Below, piece by piece: positions 1 through 8,303 of a stretch of DNA of 64,000 nt. The stretch is from Aquimarina sp. AU474. Lineage in GTDB: Bacteria > Bacteroidota > Bacteroidia > Flavobacteriales > Flavobacteriaceae. Where the stretch lies: NCBI RefSeq assembly GCF_900312815.1, contig NZ_OMPE01000009.1, positions 1,178,001-1,242,000 of the forward strand, given 5' to 3'. Position 1 is the first letter of the stretch; each line of letters begins with the position of its first letter. The notes below the pieces were generated by a model. It was not told where the DNA came from and did no database searches. It saw nothing but the letters and a program-made list of their open reading frames with translations. The position numbers and the translations under genes are program-made.

Positions 1-71
1 GCGAAGTTGCAGAGATTCAGGTTCCTAATGGTGTCATGAATTTTGACATTATAGAGATCACAAGAGAATAA
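1..71 (+). CDS. greA: Transcription elongation factor GreA, C-terminal end only
   Basis: An open frame (codons in phase with base 3) enters from the left edge and stops with TAA at 69-71. The 22 visible residues end VPNGVMNFDIIEITRE, which fits the last beta strands of the GreA/GreB C-terminal domain. GreA rescues backtracked RNA polymerase by stimulating transcript cleavage. A HIT-family gene directly downstream is a common arrangement in flavobacteria and supports the call. Only the tail is in the window, so the identification rests on a short stretch plus context. Confidence 0.7.
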   Translation, partial: EVAEIQVPNGVMNFDIIEITRE

Positions 72-91
72 AAATAAATTTTAGTAATGTT

Positions 92-125
92 AAAACCCTT
101 TTTTAATTGTAAAAAAGGGTTTTTT
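92..125 (+). terminator. Rho-independent terminator after greA
   Basis: A perfect 13-bp inverted repeat (92-104 with 111-123, loop of 6) has an AAAACCC/GGGTTTT core and runs into a T tract. It lies 20 bases after the greA stop and ends greA transcription before the HIT gene. Confidence 0.85.
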
Positions 126-189
126 CTGGTTTAGACTTACAAATAAATAGATTATATTTCGAATTCATAAACCGACTAAAATTTTATTA

Positions 190-579
190 ATGCCTACCCT
201 ATTCACTAAAATTATTAATGGTGAAATTCCGTCTTTTAAAATAGCCGAAGACGAGAATTTCTTTGCTTTTTTAGACATTAGTCCTAATGCAAAAGGACAC
301 ACATTATGTATTCCTAAAAAGGAAGAAGACAAAATATTTGATCTAGAAGAAGATGAATATCTTGATCTAATGCGATTTTCACGTAAAGTAGCAAAAGCAC
401 TTGAAAAAACGGTGTCATGCAAACGTATTGGAATTGCAGTAGTTGGATTAGAAGTACCACATGTACATGTGCATCTTATTCCATTAAACGAAATGGAAGA
501 AATGACTTTTAAAAACAAAATCTCTATGTCGAATTCAGAATTTGAAACATTAGCGTCTCAAATCCGATCGAATTTATAA
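190..579 (+). CDS. HIT family protein (histidine triad nucleotide hydrolase)
   Basis: A 129-residue protein, the usual length for a single-domain HIT (Hint/PKCI-like) enzyme. The active-site triad HVHVHLIP is at residues 91-98, preceded by the conserved segment AFLDISPNAKGHTL (about 26-39). Family members are cytoplasmic dimers that hydrolyse nucleotide phosphoramidates such as AMP-lysine; the physiological substrate here cannot be told. It has its own transcription start after the greA terminator and is followed six bases after its stop by a thioesterase gene, so the two are probably co-transcribed. Confidence 0.93.
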   Translation: MPTLFTKIINGEIPSFKIAEDENFFAFLDISPNAKGHTLCIPKKEEDKIFDLEEDEYLDLMRFSRKVAKALEKTVSCKRIGIAVVGLEVPHVHVHLIPLNEMEEMTFKNKISMSNSEFETLASQIRSNL

Positions 580-585
580 TGTATA

Positions 586-996
586 ATGCAGGAAACAGAT
601 TTTAAATTATCCTTAAAACTTCGGATTGATTGGAGTGAAATGGATACATATCAACATGTGAATAACGTAAATTTCATGAAATACATGCAAAGTGCGAGGG
701 TTCAATTTTGGGATGTAACTGGATTAGCAAAATTATATGAGGAAACAAAAAAAGGACCGATGTTAGTTTCGACTAAATGCGATTTTAAACACCCGCTATT
801 TTTCCCTGGTAATGTTATTATTAAAACAAAAGTAGAATTTATAAAAAATTCAAGTTTTGGATTATATCATAAACTCTATAATGATGAAGGAGTGTTGTGT
901 GCCGAAGGCCATGATGTAGCAGTTTGTTTTGATTTTAATATAGATAAAACTTTTAAAATCACCGAAGAACTTAGGAAGGTAATGTTACAGTATTGA
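586..996 (+). CDS. Acyl-CoA thioesterase, 4HBT hotdog family
   Basis: A 136-residue single hotdog-fold domain. Residues 15-28 (DWSEMDTYQHVNNV) carry the family signature D-x3-H-V-N-N with the presumed catalytic Asp20 and His24. Enzymes of this type (YbgC/FadM-like) hydrolyse acyl-CoA or acyl-ACP thioesters in the cytoplasm. The ATG at 586 sits just after the HIT stop codon, so translational coupling is plausible. The substrate is not predictable from sequence. It ends four bases before the stop of the oppositely oriented zinc-ribbon gene. Confidence 0.88.
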   Translation: MQETDFKLSLKLRIDWSEMDTYQHVNNVNFMKYMQSARVQFWDVTGLAKLYEETKKGPMLVSTKCDFKHPLFFPGNVIIKTKVEFIKNSSFGLYHKLYNDEGVLCAEGHDVAVCFDFNIDKTFKITEELRKVMLQY

Positions 997-1000
997 TATA

Positions 1001-1363
1001 CTAACCTAAGCCTAATACATCTGGATAGTATAGGTGTATATATACCAAGACTATCATTGCCAATAGTACAAAGGATAATAGAAAAAACAATCCAGTAAAT
1101 TTTATTGAAGAAGGTTTAGAAGAGATGGTTTTTTTATGATATTCGTATACTCGTTCTATGTCTTTTGTCCATTGTCCAGCAAAAATCTGAGTTTCGCATT
1201 TACCACAATGAATGCTTTCGATGACATTTTTGTTTGTTTTAATTAGTAGTTTTGATTTCAACTTTTCCTGTTTGAAAGAAAGAGTCATTCCATCAGTAGA
1301 GTAACATTCTGGACAGTTATTGGTGAGCGTCGCTTCTTTTAGAATAATATATTCTGTTTTCAC
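1001..1363 (-). CDS. Zinc-ribbon protein with C-terminal membrane anchor
   Basis: A 120-residue protein with two CxxC knuckles (Cys17/Cys20 in CPEC and Cys53/Cys56 in CGKC) that can bind one zinc ion. A polar linker and one hydrophobic segment at about 90-110 follow, with a short tail ending LGLG. The ribbon would face the cytoplasm and the tail would anchor it. I recognise no specific family; small tail-anchored zinc ribbons of this type are widespread and uncharacterised in flavobacteria. It lies downstream of the histidine kinase gene, 44 bases away on the same strand, and may share its transcript. Confidence 0.7.
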   Translation of the reverse strand: MKTEYIILKEATLTNNCPECYSTDGMTLSFKQEKLKSKLLIKTNKNVIESIHCGKCETQIFAGQWTKDIERVYEYHKKTISSKPSSIKFTGLFFLLSFVLLAMIVLVYIHLYYPDVLGLG

Positions 1364-1407
1364 ATTGATTGGATTTGGAACTATATAACGCGCCCAAAAG
1401 GAGATTG

Positions 1408-2595
1408 TTATACTTTAGTTCCAATTTTGAGAAGAGTAATCTGAAAAGTGGTCCCTTTGCCAATATCCGATCTAAGCACCTTTATTCTTCCAGAATGATA
1501 CTCTTCTATTATCCTTTTGGCAAGGGATAGCCCTAAGCCCCAACCCCGGCTTTTGGATGTATAACCGGGCTCAAATATTTTAGTGAATTTACTTTTAGGG
1601 ATACCTTTACCCGTATCTTTTATTCTTATAAAAACACGTTTAGCATCTTCGGTAAGATCTATTTTAAGGTCTCCTTTCCCACGCATTGCGTCTATAGCAT
1701 TTTTAACAAGGTTTTCGATAGTCCAGCTATATAATTGAGAGTTTAAAGAAACGTAAATTGGATTTTGTGGCAAGTCTAGTGAGAAATGGATTAACTTAGA
1801 GCTTCTAGACTGTAAATATGTATATGCGTTTCGAGTTTCTTCATTGATATCCACCTCTTCAAGATTAGGAATAGACCCTATTTTAGAAAACCGTTCGGTG
1901 ATTACTTTCAATCTTGAAATATCTTTTTCAATTTCAACAATATACTCAGGATTTACATTCTCAACCTTCAAAATTTCATTCCACCCTACTAGTGATGATA
2001 ATGGTGTACCTATCTGATGAGCTGTTTCTTTTGCCATACCTGCCCATAGTTTGTTTTGTTCACTAGCTTTAGAAGTTGTAAAAAAGAAATAAATTACCCC
2101 GATCAATAAAAACAAGATTAAAGCTATGGCAATAGGATAATATTTAAGTTTGTTTAAAACATCAGAATGGCCGTAGTATATATATTGCACCGTGTCTTTC
2201 AAATCTAATTCGATAGGATCGTTTTCTGATTTTATTTTTTTAAGATAAGATTTAAGTTTTGATTCATTATTAATTACATTTTCAGATAGGTTTTGAAAAT
2301 AACTGGGATCAGGTTTACCTATGGTGTCTCGTATAAAATCTCCTTTAGAATCTGTAATAATGATGGGTATAGATTGATTAGTACCACCAATTAAAAGTAC
2401 CAAATCAAGATAATCATCAGATTGCTCACTATTAAAAGCTTTTTGTGATTGAGCCCAAATTTCAATCTTAGTACGTTCATCGTCCTTAAATCGTTGTAAG
2501 AATAATGATGTATTCCATAGCACTAGGATAGTGATCACCATAACGGCTATGATAATGAAATAGCTTGAAAAATTACGCTCGTCTGAGAAATTCAT
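1408..2595 (-). CDS. Orphan membrane sensor histidine kinase
   Basis: A 395-residue kinase. A transmembrane helix (12-34), a periplasmic domain of about 115 residues and a second helix (about 153-173) precede a HisKA-like dimerisation domain with phospho-acceptor His193 in AKETAHQIGTPLSSL. The ATPase domain has the N box (ENLVKNAIDAM, 294-304), G1 (DTGKGIP, 327-333) and G2 (GWGLGLSLAK, 351-360). The variant H box HQIGTP is typical of a Bacteroidota kinase subgroup. No response regulator is adjacent, so its partner and signal are unknown. Confidence 0.92.
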   Translation of the reverse strand: MNFSDERNFSSYFIIIAVMVITILVLWNTSLFLQRFKDDERTKIEIWAQSQKAFNSEQSDDYLDLVLLIGGTNQSIPIIITDSKGDFIRDTIGKPDPSYFQNLSENVINNESKLKSYLKKIKSENDPIELDLKDTVQYIYYGHSDVLNKLKYYPIAIALILFLLIGVIYFFFTTSKASEQNKLWAGMAKETAHQIGTPLSSLVGWNEILKVENVNPEYIVEIEKDISRLKVITERFSKIGSIPNLEEVDINEETRNAYTYLQSRSSKLIHFSLDLPQNPIYVSLNSQLYSWTIENLVKNAIDAMRGKGDLKIDLTEDAKRVFIRIKDTGKGIPKSKFTKIFEPGYTSKSRGWGLGLSLAKRIIEEYHSGRIKVLRSDIGKGTTFQITLLKIGTKV

Positions 2596-2704
2596 ATAGA
2601 CTTGTTAACTAAATCCTAAATATAAACGTTTTTAAACAATATTATTGTTTATATATAGAATACTAAAACGTATTGTTATTCTAATTAAGAGGTAAAACTT
2701 TACT

Positions 2705-2712
2705 TATCTTTG
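2705..2712 (+). promoter_or_regulatory. -7 promoter element (TATCTTTG) for the flavin reductase gene
   Basis: Exact match to the Bacteroidota -7 consensus TAnnTTTG, ending 18 bases before the ATG at 2731. No good -33 TTG is found at the usual spacing, so only the -7 part is supported. Confidence 0.55.
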
Positions 2713-2730
2713 TTCAAGATAAAATAAAAT

Positions 2731-3603
2731 ATGATTACAATTGATCCTTCGGTAGTCACTACCGGAAAATTACATGGTTTTATGCTTGGAGCAATAGGTC
2801 CAAGGCCGATTGCATTTGCAAGTACAGTTGATGAAAATGGTAATCCAAATTTATCACCGTTTAGTTTTTTTAATGTATTTAGTGCTAATCCACCTATTCT
2901 TATTTTTTCTCCTGCGAGAAGGGTAAGAGATAATACGAGTAAACATACACTAGAAAATGCAGATGTAACCAAAGAAGTAGTCATAAACATTGTTAATTAT
3001 GATATTGTACAGCAGATGTCATTATCCAGCACAGAATATGCTAAGGAAGTAAATGAGTTTGTAAAAGCAGGATTAAGTATGAAACCCTCAGAAAGGGTTA
3101 CACCTTATCGTGTGGCAGAATCACCAGTGCAGTTTGAATGTAAAGTAAATGAAATTATACCTATGGGAGATCAAGGTGGAGCAGGTAATCTTATTATTTG
3201 TGAAGTTTTGTTGATGCATATTGATGAGAAAATCCTTGATGAAAATGGAAAAATTGATCAACATAAAATTGATCAGGTTGCCCGAATGGGTGGTAATTGG
3301 TATACAAGAGCAAATTTGGGAATGTTTGAAGTGCCTAAACCCCTAAGCACAATTGGTATGGGTATTGATGAATTGCCAGAAGAAATAAGGAATAGCAATG
3401 TTTTTACAGGTAATGATCTCGGTAAACTAGCTAATATTGAGAGTATACCAGAAAAAGAGGAAGCCTTAACATTTGTTAATAACAAAGAGGATATTAAGCT
3501 TAAAATTCAACAGGCTAACCAGATAGAAATTCATAAATTTGCGAAGCAATATCTAGATCGGGATGATATGGATACTGCTTGGAACATATTAGCAGCAAAA
3601 TAA
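2731..3603 (+). CDS. Flavin reductase family protein (FMN-binding split barrel)
   Basis: A 290-residue protein. Residues about 10-200 form a flavin reductase-like split barrel: GAIGPRPIAFASTVDENG at 21-38, then NLSPFSFFNVFSANPP, the flavin-contacting region of the DIM6/NTAB group. About 90 extra C-terminal residues contain a predicted helical region. Members reduce or bind FMN and often serve flavin-dependent oxygenases; no oxygenase is adjacent. The gene is followed 13 bases later by the DUF3127 gene, so the two probably form one transcript ending at the terminator near 4042. Confidence 0.88.
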   Translation: MITIDPSVVTTGKLHGFMLGAIGPRPIAFASTVDENGNPNLSPFSFFNVFSANPPILIFSPARRVRDNTSKHTLENADVTKEVVINIVNYDIVQQMSLSSTEYAKEVNEFVKAGLSMKPSERVTPYRVAESPVQFECKVNEIIPMGDQGGAGNLIICEVLLMHIDEKILDENGKIDQHKIDQVARMGGNWYTRANLGMFEVPKPLSTIGMGIDELPEEIRNSNVFTGNDLGKLANIESIPEKEEALTFVNNKEDIKLKIQQANQIEIHKFAKQYLDRDDMDTAWNILAAK

Positions 3604-3616
3604 TAATACATTAAAG

Positions 3617-4003
3617 ATGGAAGTACAAGGTAAAGTAAAGATGATTGGTGAGACTCAAACCTTTGGTAGCAATGGTTTTAGAAAGAGAGAAGTAGTGGTG
3701 ACTACAGAAGAACAATATCCACAACATATATTAGTAGAATTTATCCAAGACAAATGTGATCTTTTAAACTCTTTTCAGGTAGGTCATGATGTAAAAATTA
3801 GTATTAATTTACGTGGTCGTGAATGGGTAAACCCTCAAGGAGAAACAAAATATTTTAACTCTATCCAAGGATGGAGAATAGAAAGTTTACAAGCCGCAGC
3901 GGCAGGTGCACCTCCTTCTGCTATTCCTCCAGTACCGCCAGCAGATGCATTCGAACCTGCAAGTGATTTGTCTGAGGAGGATCATGACGATCTTCCATTT
4001 TAA
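3617..4003 (+). CDS. DUF3127 protein (OB-fold, possible single-strand DNA binder)
   Basis: A 128-residue protein. The first 95 residues match the DUF3127 pattern (start MEVQGKVKMIGETQTFGSNG; internal LRGREWVNPQGE and SIQGWRIE), a Bacteroidota family with an OB-like fold. The tail (about 100-128) is rich in Ala and Pro and ends in the acidic EEDHDDLPF, which closely resembles the acidic tip of single-stranded-DNA-binding proteins that recruits repair partners. A DNA-binding role is therefore attractive but inferred. Confidence 0.8.
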   Translation: MEVQGKVKMIGETQTFGSNGFRKREVVVTTEEQYPQHILVEFIQDKCDLLNSFQVGHDVKISINLRGREWVNPQGETKYFNSIQGWRIESLQAAAAGAPPSAIPPVPPADAFEPASDLSEEDHDDLPF

Positions 4004-4041
4004 GGAGCAGAAGAATATAAAAGATTAGTATAGATAGAAGC

Positions 4042-4073
4042 AAAAAGTCCGATATTTCAATATCGGACTTTTC
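4042..4073 (+). terminator. Rho-independent terminator after DUF3127
   Basis: A perfect 12-bp stem (4043-4054 with 4061-4072) with a GTCCGATA core and six-base loop TTTCAA; the right arm ends in TTTT. It closes the flavin reductase-DUF3127 unit. The rest of the spacer up to 4226 shows no further structure. Confidence 0.85.
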
Positions 4074-4226
4074 ATATTGTGGTTTAGGTTAACCTTTTAA
4101 TAAAACTCAAAAAAGCAATGATGAACAAAATTTATCTTAAAAGGTCCTAACAAATATTGTGAATTTTTTGGTCAATTCAAACAACTGATTGATATTTAAC
4201 GTTGTATATACCTATATAATTATATT

Positions 4227-4865
4227 TTGTTTATTCTTACAGAATCCATAGTGTTTCCACCTACCGATTATACTGATGATGATGGGTTATTGGCATTGGG
4301 AGGAGATCTTTCGATAGATAGATTACTAACAGCATATCGCAATGGTATTTTTCCTTGGTACAGTGATGGGCAACCTATTTTGTGGTTTTGCCCAGATCCA
4401 AGAATGGTTTTGTTTCCAGATGAGCTTAAAGTTAGTAAGAGTATGAAACAAATTATTCGAAAAAAACAATTTACAGCTACTTTTAATACAGATTTTAAGC
4501 AGGTTATTCAAAACTGTGCAGATGTTAAGCGTTCCGATCAAGAAGGAACATGGATAACTAATGCAATGCAGGATGCATATAAAAAATTGTTTGATTTAGG
4601 ATATGTAATCTCTGTCGAAGTTTGGGAAAATTCGAACCTTGTTGGGGGATTATACGGGGTATGGTTAGAAGATAAAAAAGTGTTTTGCGGAGAAAGTATG
4701 TTTTCTAAAGTTAGTAATGCCTCAAAATATGGGTTTATTACTTTAGTGGATTGGCTGAAACAAAAAGAGGTGAAAATTATAGATTGTCAAGTGCATACGA
4801 ATCATTTGGCTAGTTTGGGTGCAAAAGAAATTGGAAGAGAAGAATTTTTAAAATTTTTGAAGTAA
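4227..4865 (+). CDS. aat: Leucyl/phenylalanyl-tRNA-protein transferase
   Basis: A 212-residue enzyme of the N-degron pathway. It moves Leu or Phe from aminoacyl-tRNA to proteins with N-terminal Arg or Lys, marking them for ClpS/ClpAP-type degradation. Family signatures are clear: GLLALGGDLS (20-29), YRNGIFPWY (37-45), WFCPDPR (53-59) and GGLYGVWL further on. The start is taken as TTG at 4227 because the normal N-terminal strand before FPP needs these residues and no ATG is available in frame nearby. It is a single-gene unit followed by upp. Confidence 0.93.
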   Translation: MFILTESIVFPPTDYTDDDGLLALGGDLSIDRLLTAYRNGIFPWYSDGQPILWFCPDPRMVLFPDELKVSKSMKQIIRKKQFTATFNTDFKQVIQNCADVKRSDQEGTWITNAMQDAYKKLFDLGYVISVEVWENSNLVGGLYGVWLEDKKVFCGESMFSKVSNASKYGFITLVDWLKQKEVKIIDCQVHTNHLASLGAKEIGREEFLKFLK

Positions 4866-4910
4866 ATTCATTTAACGCTAATTTTTTGGTGTTTTTAAAA
4901 TACAACTACT

Positions 4911-5564
4911 ATGATTATTCATGACTTGGAGTTAGAAAATTCTGTTTTAAATCAATTCGTTTTAGAATTAAGGGATGTCGATTTACAGCGAGATACTTTG
5001 CGATTTAGAAAAAATATAGAACGTATAGGTGAGATTTTGGGTTATGAATTAAGTAAAGTATTAGATTATCAAAGCAAAACCGCACAAACCCCATTGGGTA
5101 GTAAAACTATTTTGGTTCCCGAAAATGATATTGTTTTGTGTGCTATACTAAGAGCAGGGTTGCCACTACACCAAGGTCTTTTAAATTACTTTGATAAAGC
5201 CGAAAATGCGTTTATATCTGCTTATAGACAACATGAAAATGATCAAGATGATTTTGAAGTGATTGTGAAGTATTTGGCTTCTCCGTCGTTGCAAGGTAAA
5301 ACCTTAATTTTAATTGATCCTATGCTTGCTACTGGTAAAACATTGGAGAATACTTTCAAAGCTATGAAGGCACATGGCGTACCTAAACATATTCATATTG
5401 TATCTGTAATTGGGTCGAATCAAGGAGTAGCCTATGCGCAAACTATATTTCCTGAAAATACTCACCTTTGGATAGCGGCTATCGACGAAAAATTAAACTC
5501 TAAAAGCTATATTATTCCAGGTCTAGGTGATGCAGGAGATTTAGCATATGGAGTGAAATTATAA
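4911..5564 (+). CDS. upp: Uracil phosphoribosyltransferase
   Basis: A 217-residue enzyme that makes UMP from uracil and PRPP in pyrimidine salvage. The PRPP-binding loop is IDPMLATGKT (135-144), the uracil-pocket motif GLGDAGDLAYG is near the C-terminus, and AILRAGLPL (78-86) is typical of the family. Length is normal. It ends three bases before the convergent tag stop codon with no terminator between them. Confidence 0.95.
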   Translation: MIIHDLELENSVLNQFVLELRDVDLQRDTLRFRKNIERIGEILGYELSKVLDYQSKTAQTPLGSKTILVPENDIVLCAILRAGLPLHQGLLNYFDKAENAFISAYRQHENDQDDFEVIVKYLASPSLQGKTLILIDPMLATGKTLENTFKAMKAHGVPKHIHIVSVIGSNQGVAYAQTIFPENTHLWIAAIDEKLNSKSYIIPGLGDAGDLAYGVKL

Positions 5565-5567
5565 GAT

Positions 5568-6131
5568 TTATACTTCATTGTATCTAAAGCAATCTATTAC
5601 ATGATCATTGACCATTCCAATAGCTTGCATAAATGCATACATCACAGTAGAACCTACAAATTTAAATCCTCTTTTTTTGAGGTCTTTACTAATTGTATCT
5701 GAGATCTCTGTTGTGGCTGGGCAATCTTTATGATGTTTATAGTTATTTTGGATCGGTTTCCCATGTACAAATCCCCAAATATAATTGTCAAAACTCCCAA
5801 ATTCTTTTTGGATTTTTATGAAGTTTTGTGCATTTGATATAGCCGAATTTATTTTTAATTTATTCCGAATAATACCAGCATTTTGTAATAGTTCTTCTTT
5901 TTTTGCTTCGTCATACGTAGCAATGATGTTGTAGTCAAAATTATCAAACGCTACTTTAAAATTTTCCCGCTTCCTTAAAATAGTAATCCAACTTAGTCCG
6001 GCTTGAAATGTTTCTAGAATCAAAAATTCGAATAGCAATTGTTCATCATGCAATGGTGTACCCCATTCGGTATCGTGATAAGATTCGTATAATGTATCTC
6101 CAATGCACCAACCACATCTATGTTTTGTCAT
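5568..6131 (-). CDS. tag: DNA-3-methyladenine glycosylase I
   Basis: A 187-residue base-excision repair enzyme that removes 3-methyladenine. The zinc-snap ligands of the Tag family are all in place: Cys6 and His19 at the N-terminus, His177 and Cys181 near the C-terminus. LETFQAGLSW (39-48) holds the catalytic-site Glu and Trp. Length matches the family. A second alkylation-related protein, an alkyltransferase-like protein, lies at 54502-54843. Confidence 0.96.
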   Translation of the reverse strand: MTKHRCGWCIGDTLYESYHDTEWGTPLHDEQLLFEFLILETFQAGLSWITILRKRENFKVAFDNFDYNIIATYDEAKKEELLQNAGIIRNKLKINSAISNAQNFIKIQKEFGSFDNYIWGFVHGKPIQNNYKHHKDCPATTEISDTISKDLKKRGFKFVGSTVMYAFMQAIGMVNDHVIDCFRYNEV

Positions 6132-6237
6132 GATCTAAGTTTTAAGGTATAAATATATTACTTTCGCAAAGAAACATATCGTTTGTAAGTTTTAAAGATA
6201 ATAAACGTCCTATATCATAACATTTAGGAAAAGATTT

Positions 6238-6849
6238 ATGGAAACAATGACCACCAAAATAAACGAATTAATAGAAAACGGAATTGCAGATTCTTATACA
6301 TATCAAGAATATAAAAAACTGGTAAGTGATTTACTGGTAGAGAGTAAGTCTACAGGGAATGAACAATCTGAAGCGTTGACCAATTATAGTATGTTGAACG
6401 ATCGTAGAATGAAACGATTGGATAAAACTATTAAAATTGATGATGCTGTAAAAGAAGCTTTTTCTGCTTCAAGAACTAATGTAACTTGGGTAGTGCTAAC
6501 TGAAGGATGGTGTGGCGATGCTGCTCAATCATTGCCAGTTATTAATAAATTGGCTGAGTTAAACGAAGGTATAGATTTAAAAATTGTATCTAGGGATAAT
6601 CATGATGAGTTAATGAGTAATTTTTTAACAAACGGAGGGAAATCAATACCGAAATTAATTGCTTACGATTCTCAGAATAAAAAAGTGATAAATACATGGG
6701 GACCAAGACCATCTGTGGCAACCAAAATGGTTAACGATTATAAGGCTCAGCATGGTGGCTTAGATCCACAATTCAAAGAAGATTTACAGATTTGGTATAA
6801 TAAAAATAAAGGAGTAAACGTTGCAGAGGATTTATTAAAACTAATCTAA
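6238..6849 (+). CDS. Thioredoxin-fold protein with a single active-site cysteine
   Basis: A 203-residue cytoplasmic protein. A helical N-terminal part (1-75) precedes a thioredoxin-like domain with TEGWCGDAAQSLP (88-100) and the cis-Pro loop KSIPKLI. This fits the Thioredoxin_9-type group, whose members have WCGDA in place of WCGPC. Cys92 is the only cysteine in the protein, so a normal intramolecular dithiol cycle is impossible; it may act in monothiol chemistry, glutathionylation-like exchange or simple binding. It is a single gene convergent with the TonB-like gene. Confidence 0.85.
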   Translation: METMTTKINELIENGIADSYTYQEYKKLVSDLLVESKSTGNEQSEALTNYSMLNDRRMKRLDKTIKIDDAVKEAFSASRTNVTWVVLTEGWCGDAAQSLPVINKLAELNEGIDLKIVSRDNHDELMSNFLTNGGKSIPKLIAYDSQNKKVINTWGPRPSVATKMVNDYKAQHGGLDPQFKEDLQIWYNKNKGVNVAEDLLKLI

Positions 6850-6863
6850 TAATAACAGTTTAG

Positions 6864-7553
6864 TTAATTTGAGTAATTAAAGTAGTACGTAATAGATCCT
6901 TCTTGTTTTTCTTGATCAGATCGAGAAAACAAAGCTTGTCTTGCATAGTCCATTGCATTATCAAATAAGCATTCGTTACGAGTGGTAGATCTTTTTTTAT
7001 CTACTTTAGTATCTATTACGTATCCATTTGGATTTACTTCTATTTTTACAACCACCTTACCGCTACCATTACATGTATAAACTGGATTAGGTAGATCAAT
7101 AGATTTTCTGTTTTTTAAATTGTAAGTAAGAGAACTATTTCGATTATTACTTTCTTTTCCTTCTGGTTCTACATCTTCTTTTTTAGGATCTTCACCTTTT
7201 ATCTTTTCTTCTATTGGGACTTCACCTTCGCTTGTTTGTGTTTCTTCGTCTTGCGAGATTTGTTCAGTTTCCATTAACGATTTGATTCGTTCTTCTATTT
7301 CGTCATGATCTTCAAAGTCTTCATTATATGCAGAATGTGTTCTTTTCGAGGCAATTAAATCACGAGCTTCTTCGGGTTGAGCTTCTTCTTCAGGTTGTTC
7401 TTCTTCGGCAAGAAATTCTTCGGGAATCTCCATAAGTATTTCAGATTGCTCTTTTTGTTTCTTAATCATATTAATATTGTACAAACTAAGAACAACAATT
7501 CCCATCAACATTGATGTGATAATCAGGGCTTTATGCTTTTCTATAAATTCCAT
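6864..7553 (-). CDS. TonB-like energy transducer protein
   Basis: A 229-residue protein with one N-terminal transmembrane helix (8-25) and a very acidic Glu/Gln-rich periplasmic linker (about 38-125, many EE, PEE and QPEE units). The C-terminal domain (about 150-225) has GKVVVKIEVNPNGYVIDTKV, as in TonB/TolA C-terminal domains. The acidic linker differs from the usual Pro/Lys-rich TonB linker, so it may be a dedicated partner or not couple to receptors at all. It is last in the ftsX-to-truB leftward series. Confidence 0.75.
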   Translation of the reverse strand: MEFIEKHKALIITSMLMGIVVLSLYNINMIKKQKEQSEILMEIPEEFLAEEEQPEEEAQPEEARDLIASKRTHSAYNEDFEDHDEIEERIKSLMETEQISQDEETQTSEGEVPIEEKIKGEDPKKEDVEPEGKESNNRNSSLTYNLKNRKSIDLPNPVYTCNGSGKVVVKIEVNPNGYVIDTKVDKKRSTTRNECLFDNAMDYARQALFSRSDQEKQEGSITYYFNYSN

Positions 7554-7586
7554 AGGTATCTATAACTACTTTTATTAAACAATATT

Positions 7587-8294
7587 TTACGCAGTTTCGA
7601 TTTTTGTTGATAACTGATTTTCAAAAGATTGAATAGTAGTAGCATCTTCTACAGAAAATGTTCCTATTCGTGTTCTTTTAAGTGCAGTTAAGTGAGCCCC
7701 ACTTTTTAGTTTCTTACCAAAATCATGTGCTAATGATCGTATATATGTTCCTTTACTACAAACCACTCTAAAATCTATTTCAGGTATTGCTATCCTTGTG
7801 ATTTCAAATTCGTCTATGGTAATTTTTCGAGCATCTATTTTTACATCTTCACCTTCTCGAGCGTACTCATATAATCGTTTTCCATCCTTTTTTAAGGCTG
7901 AGAAAACGGGAGGATACTGTTCTATTTCTCCGATAAAATGAGATGTACTTTCTTTAATTAAACTTTCTGAAATATGATCGACCGGAAAGGTCTGATTTAT
8001 TTCGGTTTCAAGATCATAAGAAGGAGTAGTTGCTCCCAAAGTTATGGTTCCTGTATATTCTTTTGCCTGACCCTGAAATTCTTGAATACGTTTGGTAAAC
8101 TTACCTGTGCATATGATCAATAATCCAGATGCTAGAGGATCTAAGGTGCCAGCATGCCCCACTTTGATTTTTTTGATCTTAAAGTTTTTTCGAATTAGCC
8201 AACGTAGTTTGTTTACAACCTGGAAAGATGTCCATTGCAACGGCTTATCGATCAAAATAATTTGACCGTTTTTATAGTCTTGTTCGGTTAGCAT
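7587..8294 (-). CDS. truB: tRNA pseudouridine(55) synthase
   Basis: A 235-residue enzyme that isomerises U55 of the tRNA T-loop. The catalytic motif is GHAGTLDPLASGLL (46-59) with nucleophile Asp52, and GTYIRSLAHDFG is further downstream. It is shorter than E. coli TruB because the C-terminal PUA domain is absent, as is usual in Bacteroidota. It starts nine bases after the uppP stop and is evidently co-transcribed with it. Confidence 0.95.
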   Translation of the reverse strand: MLTEQDYKNGQIILIDKPLQWTSFQVVNKLRWLIRKNFKIKKIKVGHAGTLDPLASGLLIICTGKFTKRIQEFQGQAKEYTGTITLGATTPSYDLETEINQTFPVDHISESLIKESTSHFIGEIEQYPPVFSALKKDGKRLYEYAREGEDVKIDARKITIDEFEITRIAIPEIDFRVVCSKGTYIRSLAHDFGKKLKSGAHLTALKRTRIGTFSVEDATTIQSFENQLSTKIETA

Positions 8295-8303
8295 TATAGG
8301 GGC

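Noticed and set aside
165-518. Antisense 117-residue open frame over the HIT gene
   Set aside because: Ser/Arg-rich, no family resemblance, fully covered by a well-supported gene on the other strand.
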